A stretch of 64,000 bases of DNA from an uncultured Alistipes sp. (GCA_902388455.1 CABMPD010000015.1:1-64000), one strand, 5' to 3'; positions 27,493 through 35,485 are shown, counted from the first letter of the stretch. Notes: generated by a model not told the origin, from the sequence alone. Program-made: numbers and translations.

Positions 27493-29571
27493 TTAATTAT
27501 TCTCTATTTCCTCTAGTCCAAGACGTTTAAGATAGCAGAAAGTGGCATCGTAAAACTCTGGGAGGCGGGTGGCATCCTCTTTGTTTCCGTATGGAACGCA
27601 GATGACCATTCCTTGTCGGGCACGGGTCAAGAGTACCCTATATGCATTCAACTGATACAGCTGATTCATCGGCTGCTTATTCGCACTCCAATTGTTATTT
27701 CCGAACTTAAAGTATCTCCAGCCTTTAGGAGTGTAACGCAGATCACCGTCCCAGGCAATGCATGTCCAGTCCAGCTCCAGACCTTGAACATCAAATTCCG
27801 TTGCCACGTCTTCAAGAAAAAGAGAGGACTTAAGATCATTCCGGTCATCAAGGAACCAATGAACCACATTGCACTCTCTTTTCACATCTATAGCCAGCGG
27901 ACGCAGCCTTTCTGCTTTTGATGAAACAACGATTCCGTAACGTTCTGATCCGCGGGCCTGCTTTCTCAGCCATTTCTTTGCTTCTTCTATATCTCTGGTA
28001 AGCACTATCGGATAATTCTCGCGTATCTCGTTGTAAACCGACCGTGCATTCTCCTCCTCCAAATTCAGCAAATAATGCACAAAGAGCGACAGCTTTTCTG
28101 CCCGGAATGAGCGCATAGAGACTTTCAGATGAAGCTCCGGAGCATATGTCACATTGGTGTTTCCTGACAAGATACGTGACACATTGCCCTCCGCGTATTC
28201 TTTATCGGTCAGATGGTCAGATATATAAACTTTCCAGTCAGGGAACATTGTGTTGCAGGCATTAATCCATTCCGCAATACCAGCCTCCCCATTGTGGATT
28301 TCCTGCCCGCCCCCGACCAAACACACTATCACGGCCCAGTCTTTCCGCAGATTCAATGACCAGATAAGAAATTCTGCCTCTGACATAGGAAAATCAGGGA
28401 CTTTCCGCTTATTTCCATAACTGCCTCCACGTGCGAGCCAATCAGCCAACTTAGCATGATTCCAGGACCTTTGCGCCTCATCAAAAATCGCTATATGCTC
28501 AATTTCTGCAAAACCAGAATCTTCTTCAGCCAGTGTTACAGATTCGTCTATCTCAAGCTTACCATTCCGAATAGGAGTTTTTATCTTGTTCAGCATCTGC
28601 TCGCGATAATTGTAAATCTCCTGTATGAAACGTTTCACTTCCCTTCTTGCGTCTGTAAGATTTCCTCCGTCGCGTATCTTCTTATCCCGTGCCAGCGCCT
28701 CTGTCAGCACCTTAACTAACGGTCCGTTACCGGAAAGGTATACAGCAAGACTTTCCCTCCTGTCATCCTCACTGATTTTCTTAGACTGTTCTATTGCCAC
28801 ATTTAGCCCCACCAAGGTTTTTCCCGCACCGGGCACACCTGTTACAAAGCAGATACTCTTCTCTTTATTATCATGACTTTTGTGTATTATATCCAAAATA
28901 TAATCTGTAGTCTCTTTTAAAGATTTACCGGAGGCTTCTTTTCTGGTTATAGATTCTACGGAGTGATTCATGTATAATGCCATAGCCGCTTCTATTATGG
29001 TCGGCGTAGGCTCATACCGGCTAATGCTCCATCGGTCAATATCCAACGGTTTTAATTGAGAATACGACTCGTGAATGACTACATCCCTGATAATTTTACC
29101 CAGACTGCGACTGTTTGAAAGGAAAGGATTATAAATCCTGTCATGGTATCTCGACGCTTCCAGCACGTCAGTATACTCATCTGCTTCTGTAGCTACCAAA
29201 ATCGGAACAATTGGAGCATCATGACTCTCCTTATGGAAATTCTTCAAGTCAAGTGCATAGTCCATAACCTGCTCCATATCCATCTGCAGATACTTGGACT
29301 GCCCTGCCTTGAACTCTATACAAAAGATGATATCCCGTAAAAGCAGCACAACATCCACCCGCTTACCTAAGCGCGGAATTGTATATTCAAATATTATTTC
29401 TGCATTCTCATTTTTCCACTCCTCCAGAATATCTTTCATTAGGCCTATCTCTTCTTCCCATGCTTTCACCTGCGGGGGCTCATTTCCTCCATAAAAAGTC
29501 AGCTTCCGCAATATAGAATCTGAAGGTTCGCGAATAAATTCTGCTGCCTTGTTCTGATAATAACTATTCAT
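27493..29571 (-). CDS. PD-(D/E)XK nuclease-DUF2075 helicase/ATPase fusion
   Basis: A large protein of about 692 residues from the Met at 29571 (an earlier in-frame Met at 29595 falls inside the apparent -7 box). The N-terminal 100 residues look like a PD-(D/E)XK nuclease: KRVDVVLL then CIEFKAGQ. The rest is a DUF2075 (Schlafen-like) superfamily 1 ATPase: Walker A GVPGAGKT (about 244), Walker B IAIFDEAQRSWN, DVQGLELDW and a motif VI-like YRVLLTRARQGMV. It probably acts on nucleic acid; a defence role is inferred from its place between two ATPase-RloB pairs. It converges on module 1 and is codirectional with module 2. Confidence 0.8.
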   Translation of the reverse strand: MNSYYQNKAAEFIREPSDSILRKLTFYGGNEPPQVKAWEEEIGLMKDILEEWKNENAEIIFEYTIPRLGKRVDVVLLLRDIIFCIEFKAGQSKYLQMDMEQVMDYALDLKNFHKESHDAPIVPILVATEADEYTDVLEASRYHDRIYNPFLSNSRSLGKIIRDVVIHESYSQLKPLDIDRWSISRYEPTPTIIEAAMALYMNHSVESITRKEASGKSLKETTDYILDIIHKSHDNKEKSICFVTGVPGAGKTLVGLNVAIEQSKKISEDDRRESLAVYLSGNGPLVKVLTEALARDKKIRDGGNLTDARREVKRFIQEIYNYREQMLNKIKTPIRNGKLEIDESVTLAEEDSGFAEIEHIAIFDEAQRSWNHAKLADWLARGGSYGNKRKVPDFPMSEAEFLIWSLNLRKDWAVIVCLVGGGQEIHNGEAGIAEWINACNTMFPDWKVYISDHLTDKEYAEGNVSRILSGNTNVTYAPELHLKVSMRSFRAEKLSLFVHYLLNLEEENARSVYNEIRENYPIVLTRDIEEAKKWLRKQARGSERYGIVVSSKAERLRPLAIDVKRECNVVHWFLDDRNDLKSSLFLEDVATEFDVQGLELDWTCIAWDGDLRYTPKGWRYFKFGNNNWSANKQPMNQLYQLNAYRVLLTRARQGMVICVPYGNKEDATRLPEFYDATFCYLKRLGLEEIENN

Positions 29572-29592
29572 GTAATTGGAATTCAAACGATA

Positions 29593-29600
29593 CAAAAATA
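29593..29600 (-). promoter_or_regulatory. Putative -7 box of the DUF2075 gene
   Basis: Minus-strand TATTTTTG fits TAnnTTTG and supports the start at 29571, giving a leader of about 15 bases. No convincing -33 element was seen. Confidence 0.4.
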
Positions 29601-29682
29601 ATCAAAATCATATAACACAGCTTTGGCAATAAAAAAACATTACTCTATCAATGCTCATGCCATTACACTCTACAGATGTACC

Positions 29683-30282
29683 CTACCTTAAAAACTTCTC
29701 CGGCCCCCTGAGTTCTTCTATCAAGCGGTCTACCGTAGTACAAGGATTGTGCTCTGAAAATTTCTGCTCCTTCGAGTAGGTTGATCTCAAGTGCCTGGCA
29801 TATGATATGGCTGATTTTTCATTTCCCAAAGACGTAATTATGTCATACATTTTCTTAGAATTCTTCTCATACCGATATGTCTTATATCCCTTGCACTCGC
29901 GTATTTTACTTTCAAGTTTCTCAATATATGCAGTGCGGCTTATCGCTGTGTCGAAATCATTATTGTCATCTTTGTCGAACACTACCCATACCCTGTCAAA
30001 TCTAAGTTGACTTGCCCGCTCAAGCTCATCTTTTTTATCTTTTGCCCACTTTACCAACGAACATGTAGAACGTCCTCCCCCTTTAACAATTGGAGACAAC
30101 ACCTGAGAATAATTGTCGGCTATAAAGGATTCAAAATAATTGGGTTCGGTCTCACTTCCCTCACATACAATAAGAAAACGGACTATTTTGGACCGCACTT
30201 TTTCTCCACGCTTCTTTGCTGCTTTTGCCTCGCGCCTTATCAGCTTTTGCTTCTCTCTCTTGTATTTTGGAATAAGTCCCAT
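29683..30282 (-). CDS. RloB-family protein with apparent internal deletion, module 2
   Basis: A 199-residue RloB-like protein, of a different subtype from module 1. The TOPRIM Glu (LIVCEGSETEPNYF, about 37-50) and the acidic strand VWVVFDKDD (98-106) are present, as is the C-terminal NPCTTVDRLIEEL. The signature block resembling SNEAFELWYLLHF that normally follows the DxDD strand is absent: the sequence goes straight from DKDDNN to DFDTAISRTAYIEKL. I infer an in-frame loss of roughly 35 residues near 29950-29965. The protein may be inactive or a regulatory remnant. It starts 11 bases after the module 2 ATPase. Confidence 0.7.
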   Translation of the reverse strand: MGLIPKYKREKQKLIRREAKAAKKRGEKVRSKIVRFLIVCEGSETEPNYFESFIADNYSQVLSPIVKGGGRSTCSLVKWAKDKKDELERASQLRFDRVWVVFDKDDNNDFDTAISRTAYIEKLESKIRECKGYKTYRYEKNSKKMYDIITSLGNEKSAISYARHLRSTYSKEQKFSEHNPCTTVDRLIEELRGPEKFLR

Positions 30283-30293
30283 AGTATGAACAT

Positions 30294-31523
30294 TTAACGT
30301 AAAAACGGAATCGCCCCAAAACGTCCCTCGATATAATCCTTCTCAATGCTTCGGTCATTACGGACCTTGACCCCACGGTCATCCTTGAACTCGACAAGGG
30401 AATAGAGAACGCTGGAGTCGGTCCTGTCTTTCTCTGTGAACCAGATCTGATCTCTACGCAAATACGCGAGATTGAGCAAGTTGGTATCGTGTGTAGTACA
30501 TACAAGTTGCGCTCCGTTGGGATTTGTATTCTTATTCATGAACAGCTGGACAATGCTTCTGGTAAGCATCGGATGCAGGCGGATGTCCAGTTCGTCTACA
30601 AGCAGGATTGTTCCGTTTTTCAGAGCCGAGAACAGCGGACCAGACAGCGAGATCACCTGTTTTGTCCCCTCTGATTCCATCAAGTCTTTTCTGAACATCC
30701 GTTCATCCACGACATTCCCTTCATTATCGTAGATATTGTGAACGGTAAGCATTTCATAAAGCCCCTTAAATTCCACCTTCTTTTCCTTTTCCACGTAATA
30801 GTAAGGTGCTTCCTGGACTTTCATATCCTTAAATCCTAACTGGAGGTGCTGATAAAAACTCAAAATATCCTTGCACTCCTCGCTGTTGTTCTGAAACAGC
30901 TTCATCGTAAAACTGTCATTTTCACCGAAACTTTTGCGTGAGAAATCGTACATGCCGCGGAAAAAGCCGATAATCGACTCTGCTTTTTTCCCATTCAGTT
31001 GAGCCACTAATGACAGGAAAAGCCTGTTTTCGGGTGTCATCTCCTCTTTCCCCTCACCTTCGGCAAATCTTGCAGAAGAGACATGCAATTCCTGACAGTT
31101 TCTCTCAAACAGGCAGAACTCCCGCTCTTTTACTTTCTTCTCATACAACCACTCCCCGATTATCCTCTGCCGGTCATGCTCTATGCCATAGCGGTACTTT
31201 GTATTCCCGAGAAGAAACTGAATCTCATAAGATGTAGGCTCTGATTCAGAAGTTTCGTCCAAACAGAAAGGGTCAAATGTCAGTTTGTCTCCCGGATTCA
31301 GCCAAACAGAAGACAGTACTAAGTCCCTCATGGCCAGCAGAGCCCGCAGGACGTTACTTTTACCGCTCGAATTGGCTCCGTATATCACAGCGGCAGGTAA
31401 AAGGCGGTAATCCTCTGTTTCGACAACAGAAGCCTTCAGTTCCCTAATCGAAGTAGCCTCCATCCGCAGAGACTGCTCATATCTGAACGAACGGAAATTC
31501 TGAAAAGTAAAATTTACAAGCAT
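30294..31523 (-). CDS. AAA_15-type ATPase of an AbiL-like pair, module 2
   Basis: A 409-residue ATPase of the same broad family as module 1 but clearly diverged. Walker A GANSSGKSN (residues 49-57), signature-like ESEGTKQ, Walker B ILLVDELDIRLHP (about 305) and switch His in VCTTHDTNLL are intact. It is followed by RloB after 11 bases, in the ATPase-effector order of AbiL-type anti-phage systems. It has its own promoter with a palindrome just upstream. Function as defence ATPase is inferred. Confidence 0.8.
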   Translation of the reverse strand: MLVNFTFQNFRSFRYEQSLRMEATSIRELKASVVETEDYRLLPAAVIYGANSSGKSNVLRALLAMRDLVLSSVWLNPGDKLTFDPFCLDETSESEPTSYEIQFLLGNTKYRYGIEHDRQRIIGEWLYEKKVKEREFCLFERNCQELHVSSARFAEGEGKEEMTPENRLFLSLVAQLNGKKAESIIGFFRGMYDFSRKSFGENDSFTMKLFQNNSEECKDILSFYQHLQLGFKDMKVQEAPYYYVEKEKKVEFKGLYEMLTVHNIYDNEGNVVDERMFRKDLMESEGTKQVISLSGPLFSALKNGTILLVDELDIRLHPMLTRSIVQLFMNKNTNPNGAQLVCTTHDTNLLNLAYLRRDQIWFTEKDRTDSSVLYSLVEFKDDRGVKVRNDRSIEKDYIEGRFGAIPFLR

Positions 31524-31547
31524 ACGATTTTCTCATAATATTTAATG

Positions 31548-31579
31548 CAAATATAGGAAAACACGTGAACAGGCGCAAA
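31548..31579 (-). promoter_or_regulatory. Promoter of the module 2 ATPase-RloB pair
   Basis: Minus-strand TTTG (31576-31579) and TATATTTG (31548-31555) are 20 bases apart, a full Bacteroidota promoter, about 25 bases before the ATPase ATG. Confidence 0.7.
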
Positions 31580-31583
31580 TATT

Positions 31584-31598
31584 TGAGAAATATTCTCA
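31584..31598. promoter_or_regulatory. Palindrome TGAGAA-ATA-TTCTCA, possible operator
   Basis: A perfect 6-base inverted repeat with a 3-base centre, immediately upstream of the -33 element of the module 2 promoter. The position suits a regulator site. No cognate regulator is evident. Confidence 0.4.
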
Positions 31599-31649
31599 CA
31601 TTTTAAATTTTCCGACTTTCACCCTACGTAACATTTCCACACCACCGAT

Positions 31650-31971
31650 AGTCTGTAATAGAGCGTTTGGGGTATCAGACCATAGAACAAATGGTTACGC
31701 GGTTATGCGGATAACAGACTGAACAGTGCGCCTGGACATGTATTCTCTTAAATGCGCCTTAGAAGCGTTGTGGCAAGGGCAGTCTGCGGTCAGCACATTT
31801 TCTCCATGTCGAGTCTGTAATCGAATAATCCGTACATAATGTTGATAGACAGCGTTATATGCCAAAGACCGGATAACAGACAAGCGGCGACACTCCTCAG
31901 TCTGTAAATCGGATACCTGACGTAAGTTTCTATGTAATAGAAAAAAACGTAAAACTGGGTATGAACAGACT
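31650..31971. repeat. Three ~70-bp units bounded by AGTCTGTAAT inverted repeats in a gene-free region
   Basis: The 558 bases from 31524 to 32081 hold no convincing gene. Within them AGTCTGTAAT-type ends face ATAACAGACT-type ends three times: 31650-31720, 31812-31880 and 31899-31971 (71, 69 and 73 bases). The ends of units 1 and 2 share GGATAACAGAC. An extra CAGTCTGC lies at 31780-31786 between units 1 and 2. Unit interiors are not alike. This could be a structured RNA, a recombination site array or decayed element ends; I cannot decide. Confidence 0.5.
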
Positions 31972-32042
31972 GTGCAGTAAGTAAGTAAATTCAGTTCTTT
32001 CAGATCCAGTGTTTAATACATTGAGCAATAACAGCATCTTTT

Positions 32043-32060
32043 TGCTTTTTATAAAAAGCA
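32043..32060. repeat. Perfect AT-rich 18-bp palindrome, possible terminator of vsr
   Basis: TGCTTTTTATAAAAAGCA is its own reverse complement and lies 22 bases beyond the vsr stop on the minus strand. It could fold as a weak transcription-end hairpin or be a protein site. Confidence 0.35.
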
Positions 32061-32081
32061 TTTCCAAAAATTCCCCAAAGT

Positions 32082-32603
32082 TTACTGCTCCGCCACCATC
32101 TTCCCATCGCCTCCATCCTCCTCCCCGCGGACCGGATACTCCAGAGCCCGCGAAGGCCCGTTCCCGACCTCCCGGTCAGCCAGATAGATGTGATAGAGTG
32201 TCTGTTCGAGGGATTCGAGGGTGCGTTGGCAGACGGAGGCGGGCTTTAGGCTGCACTCCCAGATGACTATGGTGTGCCAGCCGAGGCGGGCGAGGGCCTG
32301 GTAGTCACGGCGGTCGCGCTCGCGGTTGCGCTCTATCTTCGTGCGCCAGAAGTCGATGTTGGTCTTGGGGAGGCGGAAGTAGCGGCAGCCTTCGTGGCCG
32401 TGCCAGAAGCAGCCGTTGACGAAGATACAGGTGCGGTACTTGCGAAGGACGATGTCGGGGTGGCCGGGCAGGCGCGGATGGTTGAGCCGGTAGCGGAAGC
32501 CGCGGGAGTGCAGCCAGCGCCGGACGGTCATCTCGGGCTTGGTGTCAGCCGAACGGATGGCCGCCATGTTCTTATGCCGCTGCTGAGGGGACATCGTATC
32601 CAT
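32082..32603 (-). CDS. vsr: Very short patch repair (Vsr) endonuclease
   Basis: A 173-residue Vsr-type mismatch endonuclease, which nicks 5' of T in T:G mismatches arising from deamination of 5-methylcytosine. Seen: MSPQQRHKNMAAIRSADTKPE, typical of the N-terminus; LPGHPDIVL with the catalytic Asp; CIFVNGCFWHGHEGC with zinc/catalytic His residues; and TKIERNRERD. The start may be 32603 or the ATG at 32594, the more usual Vsr start. The last 30 residues are Gly/Glu-rich and not conserved. No cytosine methyltransferase is in the window, so it is an orphan here. Confidence 0.9.
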   Translation of the reverse strand: MDTMSPQQRHKNMAAIRSADTKPEMTVRRWLHSRGFRYRLNHPRLPGHPDIVLRKYRTCIFVNGCFWHGHEGCRYFRLPKTNIDFWRTKIERNRERDRRDYQALARLGWHTIVIWECSLKPASVCQRTLESLEQTLYHIYLADREVGNGPSRALEYPVRGEEDGGDGKMVAEQ

Positions 32604-32645
32604 ACAGCGCGAATTTAGTAAAATTTACCCGGACAGTGTAAAAGT

Positions 32646-33308
32646 CTATTTACGGATCTTGCGGCCACGGTAATACATATTGAAGGCATCTTCCGCATAG
32701 CCGTCACGGGACACTTTGAACGACAGTGCCTTGGCATCTATCTTCTCTCCGTTCCAATATACGCTGAACGTATCCTTGGCGTATCCCCAGCCCAGACACT
32801 CAAAGGACATTGGCTTTGCGTCAGATATCTCCCGGCCGTTCCAATACACATTGAAAGAATCCTTGGCATAGCCGTCTTCCAGAATCTCAAAACCGGCGAC
32901 ATGAGCACCGTCTATCTCACGGCCTCTGAAGAATACATGGAAGTTGTCCTTGTAATAGCCGCCGTTGTCATATCTTCTGTAGTCATTACCGCAACCATAT
33001 CCGCCATGTTCCGGGCGCATACCGTCATGAGAATAACTTGAAGCGAACTCGCGGGAGACGCGGAATGAAGACGGGTCTACATATTCCAGCACTTCCCCAT
33101 ATCTGTACACATGACGGCGGTCCTTGCCGTAACCGTAGCCGAGGTCCTCGAAAGTGGAGGCATCGGCTCCGCGTACATACATGCCCTCGTAATACACCTC
33201 TCTTTCAAGTCGGTCAATGGAATATGACCCGTAACGCTGCGCCCTCAGAGAATAGGAGGCTACGAAAATCAGCGCAAGAACTGTGATTATTCTGATTCTG
33301 TTCTTCAT
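32646..33308 (-). CDS. Secreted DKNYY-repeat protein
   Basis: A 220-residue exported protein (signal peptide to about residue 23). From about residue 30 it carries several copies of the DKNYY pattern, best seen as DGYAKDSFNVYWNGREI, WGYAKDTFSVYWNGEKI and DGYAEDAFNMYYRGRKI. DKNYY proteins are common in Bacteroidota and Fusobacteria and have no known function; they are probably surface or periplasmic beta-rich repeats. It is divergent from the MFS gene, sharing a 115-base intergenic region with a long inverted repeat. Confidence 0.75.
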   Translation of the reverse strand: MKNRIRIITVLALIFVASYSLRAQRYGSYSIDRLEREVYYEGMYVRGADASTFEDLGYGYGKDRRHVYRYGEVLEYVDPSSFRVSREFASSYSHDGMRPEHGGYGCGNDYRRYDNGGYYKDNFHVFFRGREIDGAHVAGFEILEDGYAKDSFNVYWNGREISDAKPMSFECLGWGYAKDTFSVYWNGEKIDAKALSFKVSRDGYAEDAFNMYYRGRKIRK

Positions 33309-33327
33309 AATACTGTAACTTTATTTT

Positions 33328-33407
33328 TTGTCTTTCAAATTCAGTGCCGAATTAATCCATATCAAAGTATAGACGATATCTTCATTTTTTGTAATTTTGA
33401 AAGACAA
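33328..33407. promoter_or_regulatory. Spaced inverted repeat in the divergent DKNYY/MFS promoter region
   Basis: TTGTCTTTCAAATT (33328-33341) and AATTTTGAAAGACAA (33393-33407) are inverted copies, apart from one extra T, separated by 51 bases. TAATTTTG at 33392-33399 could be the -7 box of the rightward MFS gene and overlaps the right copy. This could be a looping operator controlling both genes; no regulator gene is adjacent. Confidence 0.4.
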
Positions 33408-33423
33408 TGCAAAATAGGAACAG

Positions 33424-34623
33424 ATGGCCAGGATATCCACACTTCGACCGGACAGGGGCATACCGGCCTCCACCCTGCTGATGATGTCGGCAGTGGCGGG
33501 CCTGACCGTGGCCAATCTCTACTACAACCAGCCGCTGCTCGAGGACATCCGCACCGACCTGGCCTGCAGCGGCACCCTCGCCAACCTCATCACAGTGGTC
33601 ACCCAGGCCGGTTACGCCCTCGGGCTCCTGCTCATCGTCCCTATGGCCGACATGTGGTCCAGGCGCAGGATAGTGCTGACCATCATGAGCATAGCCGCTC
33701 TTATGTCGGCAGCTATAGCCGTCTCGCACAGCATCTGGACCGTCCTGGCGGCCTCGCTCGGTCTCGGAGTTTGCTCGGTCATCCCCCAGATATTCATCCC
33801 GATAGCCGGCCAGTTCTCGGAGCCGGAACACAAGTCCCGCAACATGGGCTACGTCCTCTCGGGCCTGCTCACCGGCATCCTCGGCGCCCGGGTCATCAGC
33901 GGCTATGTAGGCCAATGGGTCGGATGGCGCACGATGTTCATAGTGGCAGCCGTCCTGATGCTGCTCTGCCTGGTCCTCACCCTGAGGATGCTGCCACGTA
34001 TGCCGGGTACTTTCAGCGGCACATACGGAAGCCTGATCAAAAGTGTCTGGAAAATATTCGCGACCCATCCCCGCATGCGTCTGTACGCCTTCCGCGGCGC
34101 CTGCACCTTCGGCAGCATGATGAGCATCTGGTCCTGCATGGCCTTCCACCTTGCCGGAGAGCCGTTCCATGCCGGCAGCCGCACCGTAGGCCTGCTCGGA
34201 CTCTGCGGAGTGGTCGGCGCCATAGCAGCCAGCGGTATTGGCAGATATGTCCCGCGCCTCGGAATCAGACGGATGACCGCCATCGGAGCCATCCTCCAGC
34301 TCGCGGCCTGGACAGCAGCAGCTACCCTCGGCCACACATACACCGGCATCATCGCCGCCATCATCCTCCTCGAGCTCGGCGCCCAGTTCATGCAGCTGAG
34401 CAACCAGAGCGGCTGCCTGCAGGCCGTTCCCGACGCCTCAAACCGGGCCAACACCATCTTCATGACCTCCCTCTTCCTCGGCGGCAGTCTCGCGACCCTG
34501 CTCTCGGGCATCGGCTGGCGGCTCGCAGGCTGGACCGGCGTCTGCATCACCGGAGTCATCTTCTCCGCAACAGCCCTCTGTACGGTCTTCTGCAAAAATC
34601 AGACATTGCCCAGATGCACATAG
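33424..34623 (+). CDS. MFS transporter, drug/metabolite exporter type
   Basis: A 399-residue major facilitator with about 12 membrane segments. It resembles the YnfM/AraJ-like branch: the N-terminal TVANLYYNQPLLEDI block and the loop 2-3 motif ADMWSRRRIVL (variant of GxxxDRxGRR) are characteristic of this group of proton-driven exporters. The substrate cannot be inferred. It starts at the ATG in ACAGATGGCC. The 3' end overlaps the convergent radical SAM gene by 25 bases. Confidence 0.85.
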   Translation: MARISTLRPDRGIPASTLLMMSAVAGLTVANLYYNQPLLEDIRTDLACSGTLANLITVVTQAGYALGLLLIVPMADMWSRRRIVLTIMSIAALMSAAIAVSHSIWTVLAASLGLGVCSVIPQIFIPIAGQFSEPEHKSRNMGYVLSGLLTGILGARVISGYVGQWVGWRTMFIVAAVLMLLCLVLTLRMLPRMPGTFSGTYGSLIKSVWKIFATHPRMRLYAFRGACTFGSMMSIWSCMAFHLAGEPFHAGSRTVGLLGLCGVVGAIAASGIGRYVPRLGIRRMTAIGAILQLAAWTAAATLGHTYTGIIAAIILLELGAQFMQLSNQSGCLQAVPDASNRANTIFMTSLFLGGSLATLLSGIGWRLAGWTGVCITGVIFSATALCTVFCKNQTLPRCT

Positions 34624-35485
34624 CGGATCCCGCACTCCCGCGCAATCTCCTCCGCCATCCGCAGAGTCCCTATCGGCGTAGGCGGCACCTCCCGCATCCT
34701 GTACTGCGGAAAGAACCTCGAAAAATGCAGCGGCGCCCCGGCAAATCCGTTGTCCACCAACCAGCGGCACATCTCCCGCAGCATCCCCGGCTCATCGTTG
34801 ATCCCCGGAATCAGCAGATTGGTAATCTCGAGCCACACCCCCGCATCCCGCATCTTCTCCAGGGTCCTCAGCACCGGAGCCAGCGAGGCCCGGCTCACCT
34901 TCCGGTAGATATCCTCGGAAAATGACTTCAAATCGATATTCGCCGCATCGAGATACGGCAGCAGGTCATCTAACGGCCCCTCATTGACATATCCGGCCGA
35001 AACCAAAATATTCAGCAGCCCCGCCTCCCGGCACGTCCGGGCGCAGTCCACGGTGTACTCCATCCAGGTCAGCGGCTCGGTATAGGTATAAGCGACTATC
35101 CGGCAGGAGGTCCTCCGGGCCAGTTCCGGCAGCATCCCGGGAACAATGAAACTGCTCTCCACCTCCTCGGGGCGCACCTGGGAAATGCTCCAGTTCTGGC
35201 AGTTGCGGCAGGAAAGGTTGCAGCCTGCGGCAGCGAGCGACAGGCACATCTCCCCCGGATGAAAATGCAGCAGCGGCTTCTTCTCGACGGGGTCCACATG
35301 CAGGGCGCAGACCCGTCCGTAGGCCAGTGACACGAACCTCCCGTCCCGGACCTCCCGGCTGCGGCAGAGCCCCCGGCGTCCCTCGGTCAGACGGCAGCGG
35401 TGCGGCAGAGCGTACATGTCACGCTCCCGTCCGCCCCGGCTTCACAGTACCGGGCCTCCACACCTCGCTGAATGTCACCGCTCAT
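34599..35485 (-). pseudogene. amrS: AmmeMemoRadiSam radical SAM enzyme (AmrS), frameshifted and C-terminally short
   Basis: The readable frame (34599-35417) encodes a radical SAM enzyme with the cluster motif GCNLSCRNC (CxxxCxxC) and DPVEKKPLLHFHPGE. Its first Met falls inside the conserved CxLCPHxC block. In another frame, an ATG at 35485 (overlapping the upstream stop as ATGAGCGGTGA) encodes MSGDIQRGVEARYCEAG... up to CTLC. Adding one C at about 35404-35407 would join the two as CTLCPHRCRL. So a single-base loss seems to have split the gene. The product also ends at VHLGNV, where family members run on about 60 residues with a Cys-rich tail. Likely inactive unless the base is a sequencing error. 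Confidence 0.75.

Noticed and set aside
25380..31627. CACCCTAC at about 25382 and again at about 31619, flanking the defence modules as possible target-site repeats
   Set aside because: Only eight bases match well, a related ACCCTAC also occurs near 29677 inside the island, and there is no integrase or attachment structure.
31695..31883. A 62-codon minus-strand frame in the gene-free stretch
   Set aside because: No recognisable motif, no promoter or coding bias, and it runs through the repeat units at 31650-31971.
33654..34925. A 423-codon plus-strand frame overlapping the MFS gene and the radical SAM gene
   Set aside because: Arg/Pro/His-rich translation with no membrane segments or motifs; it is an out-of-frame shadow of the transporter.
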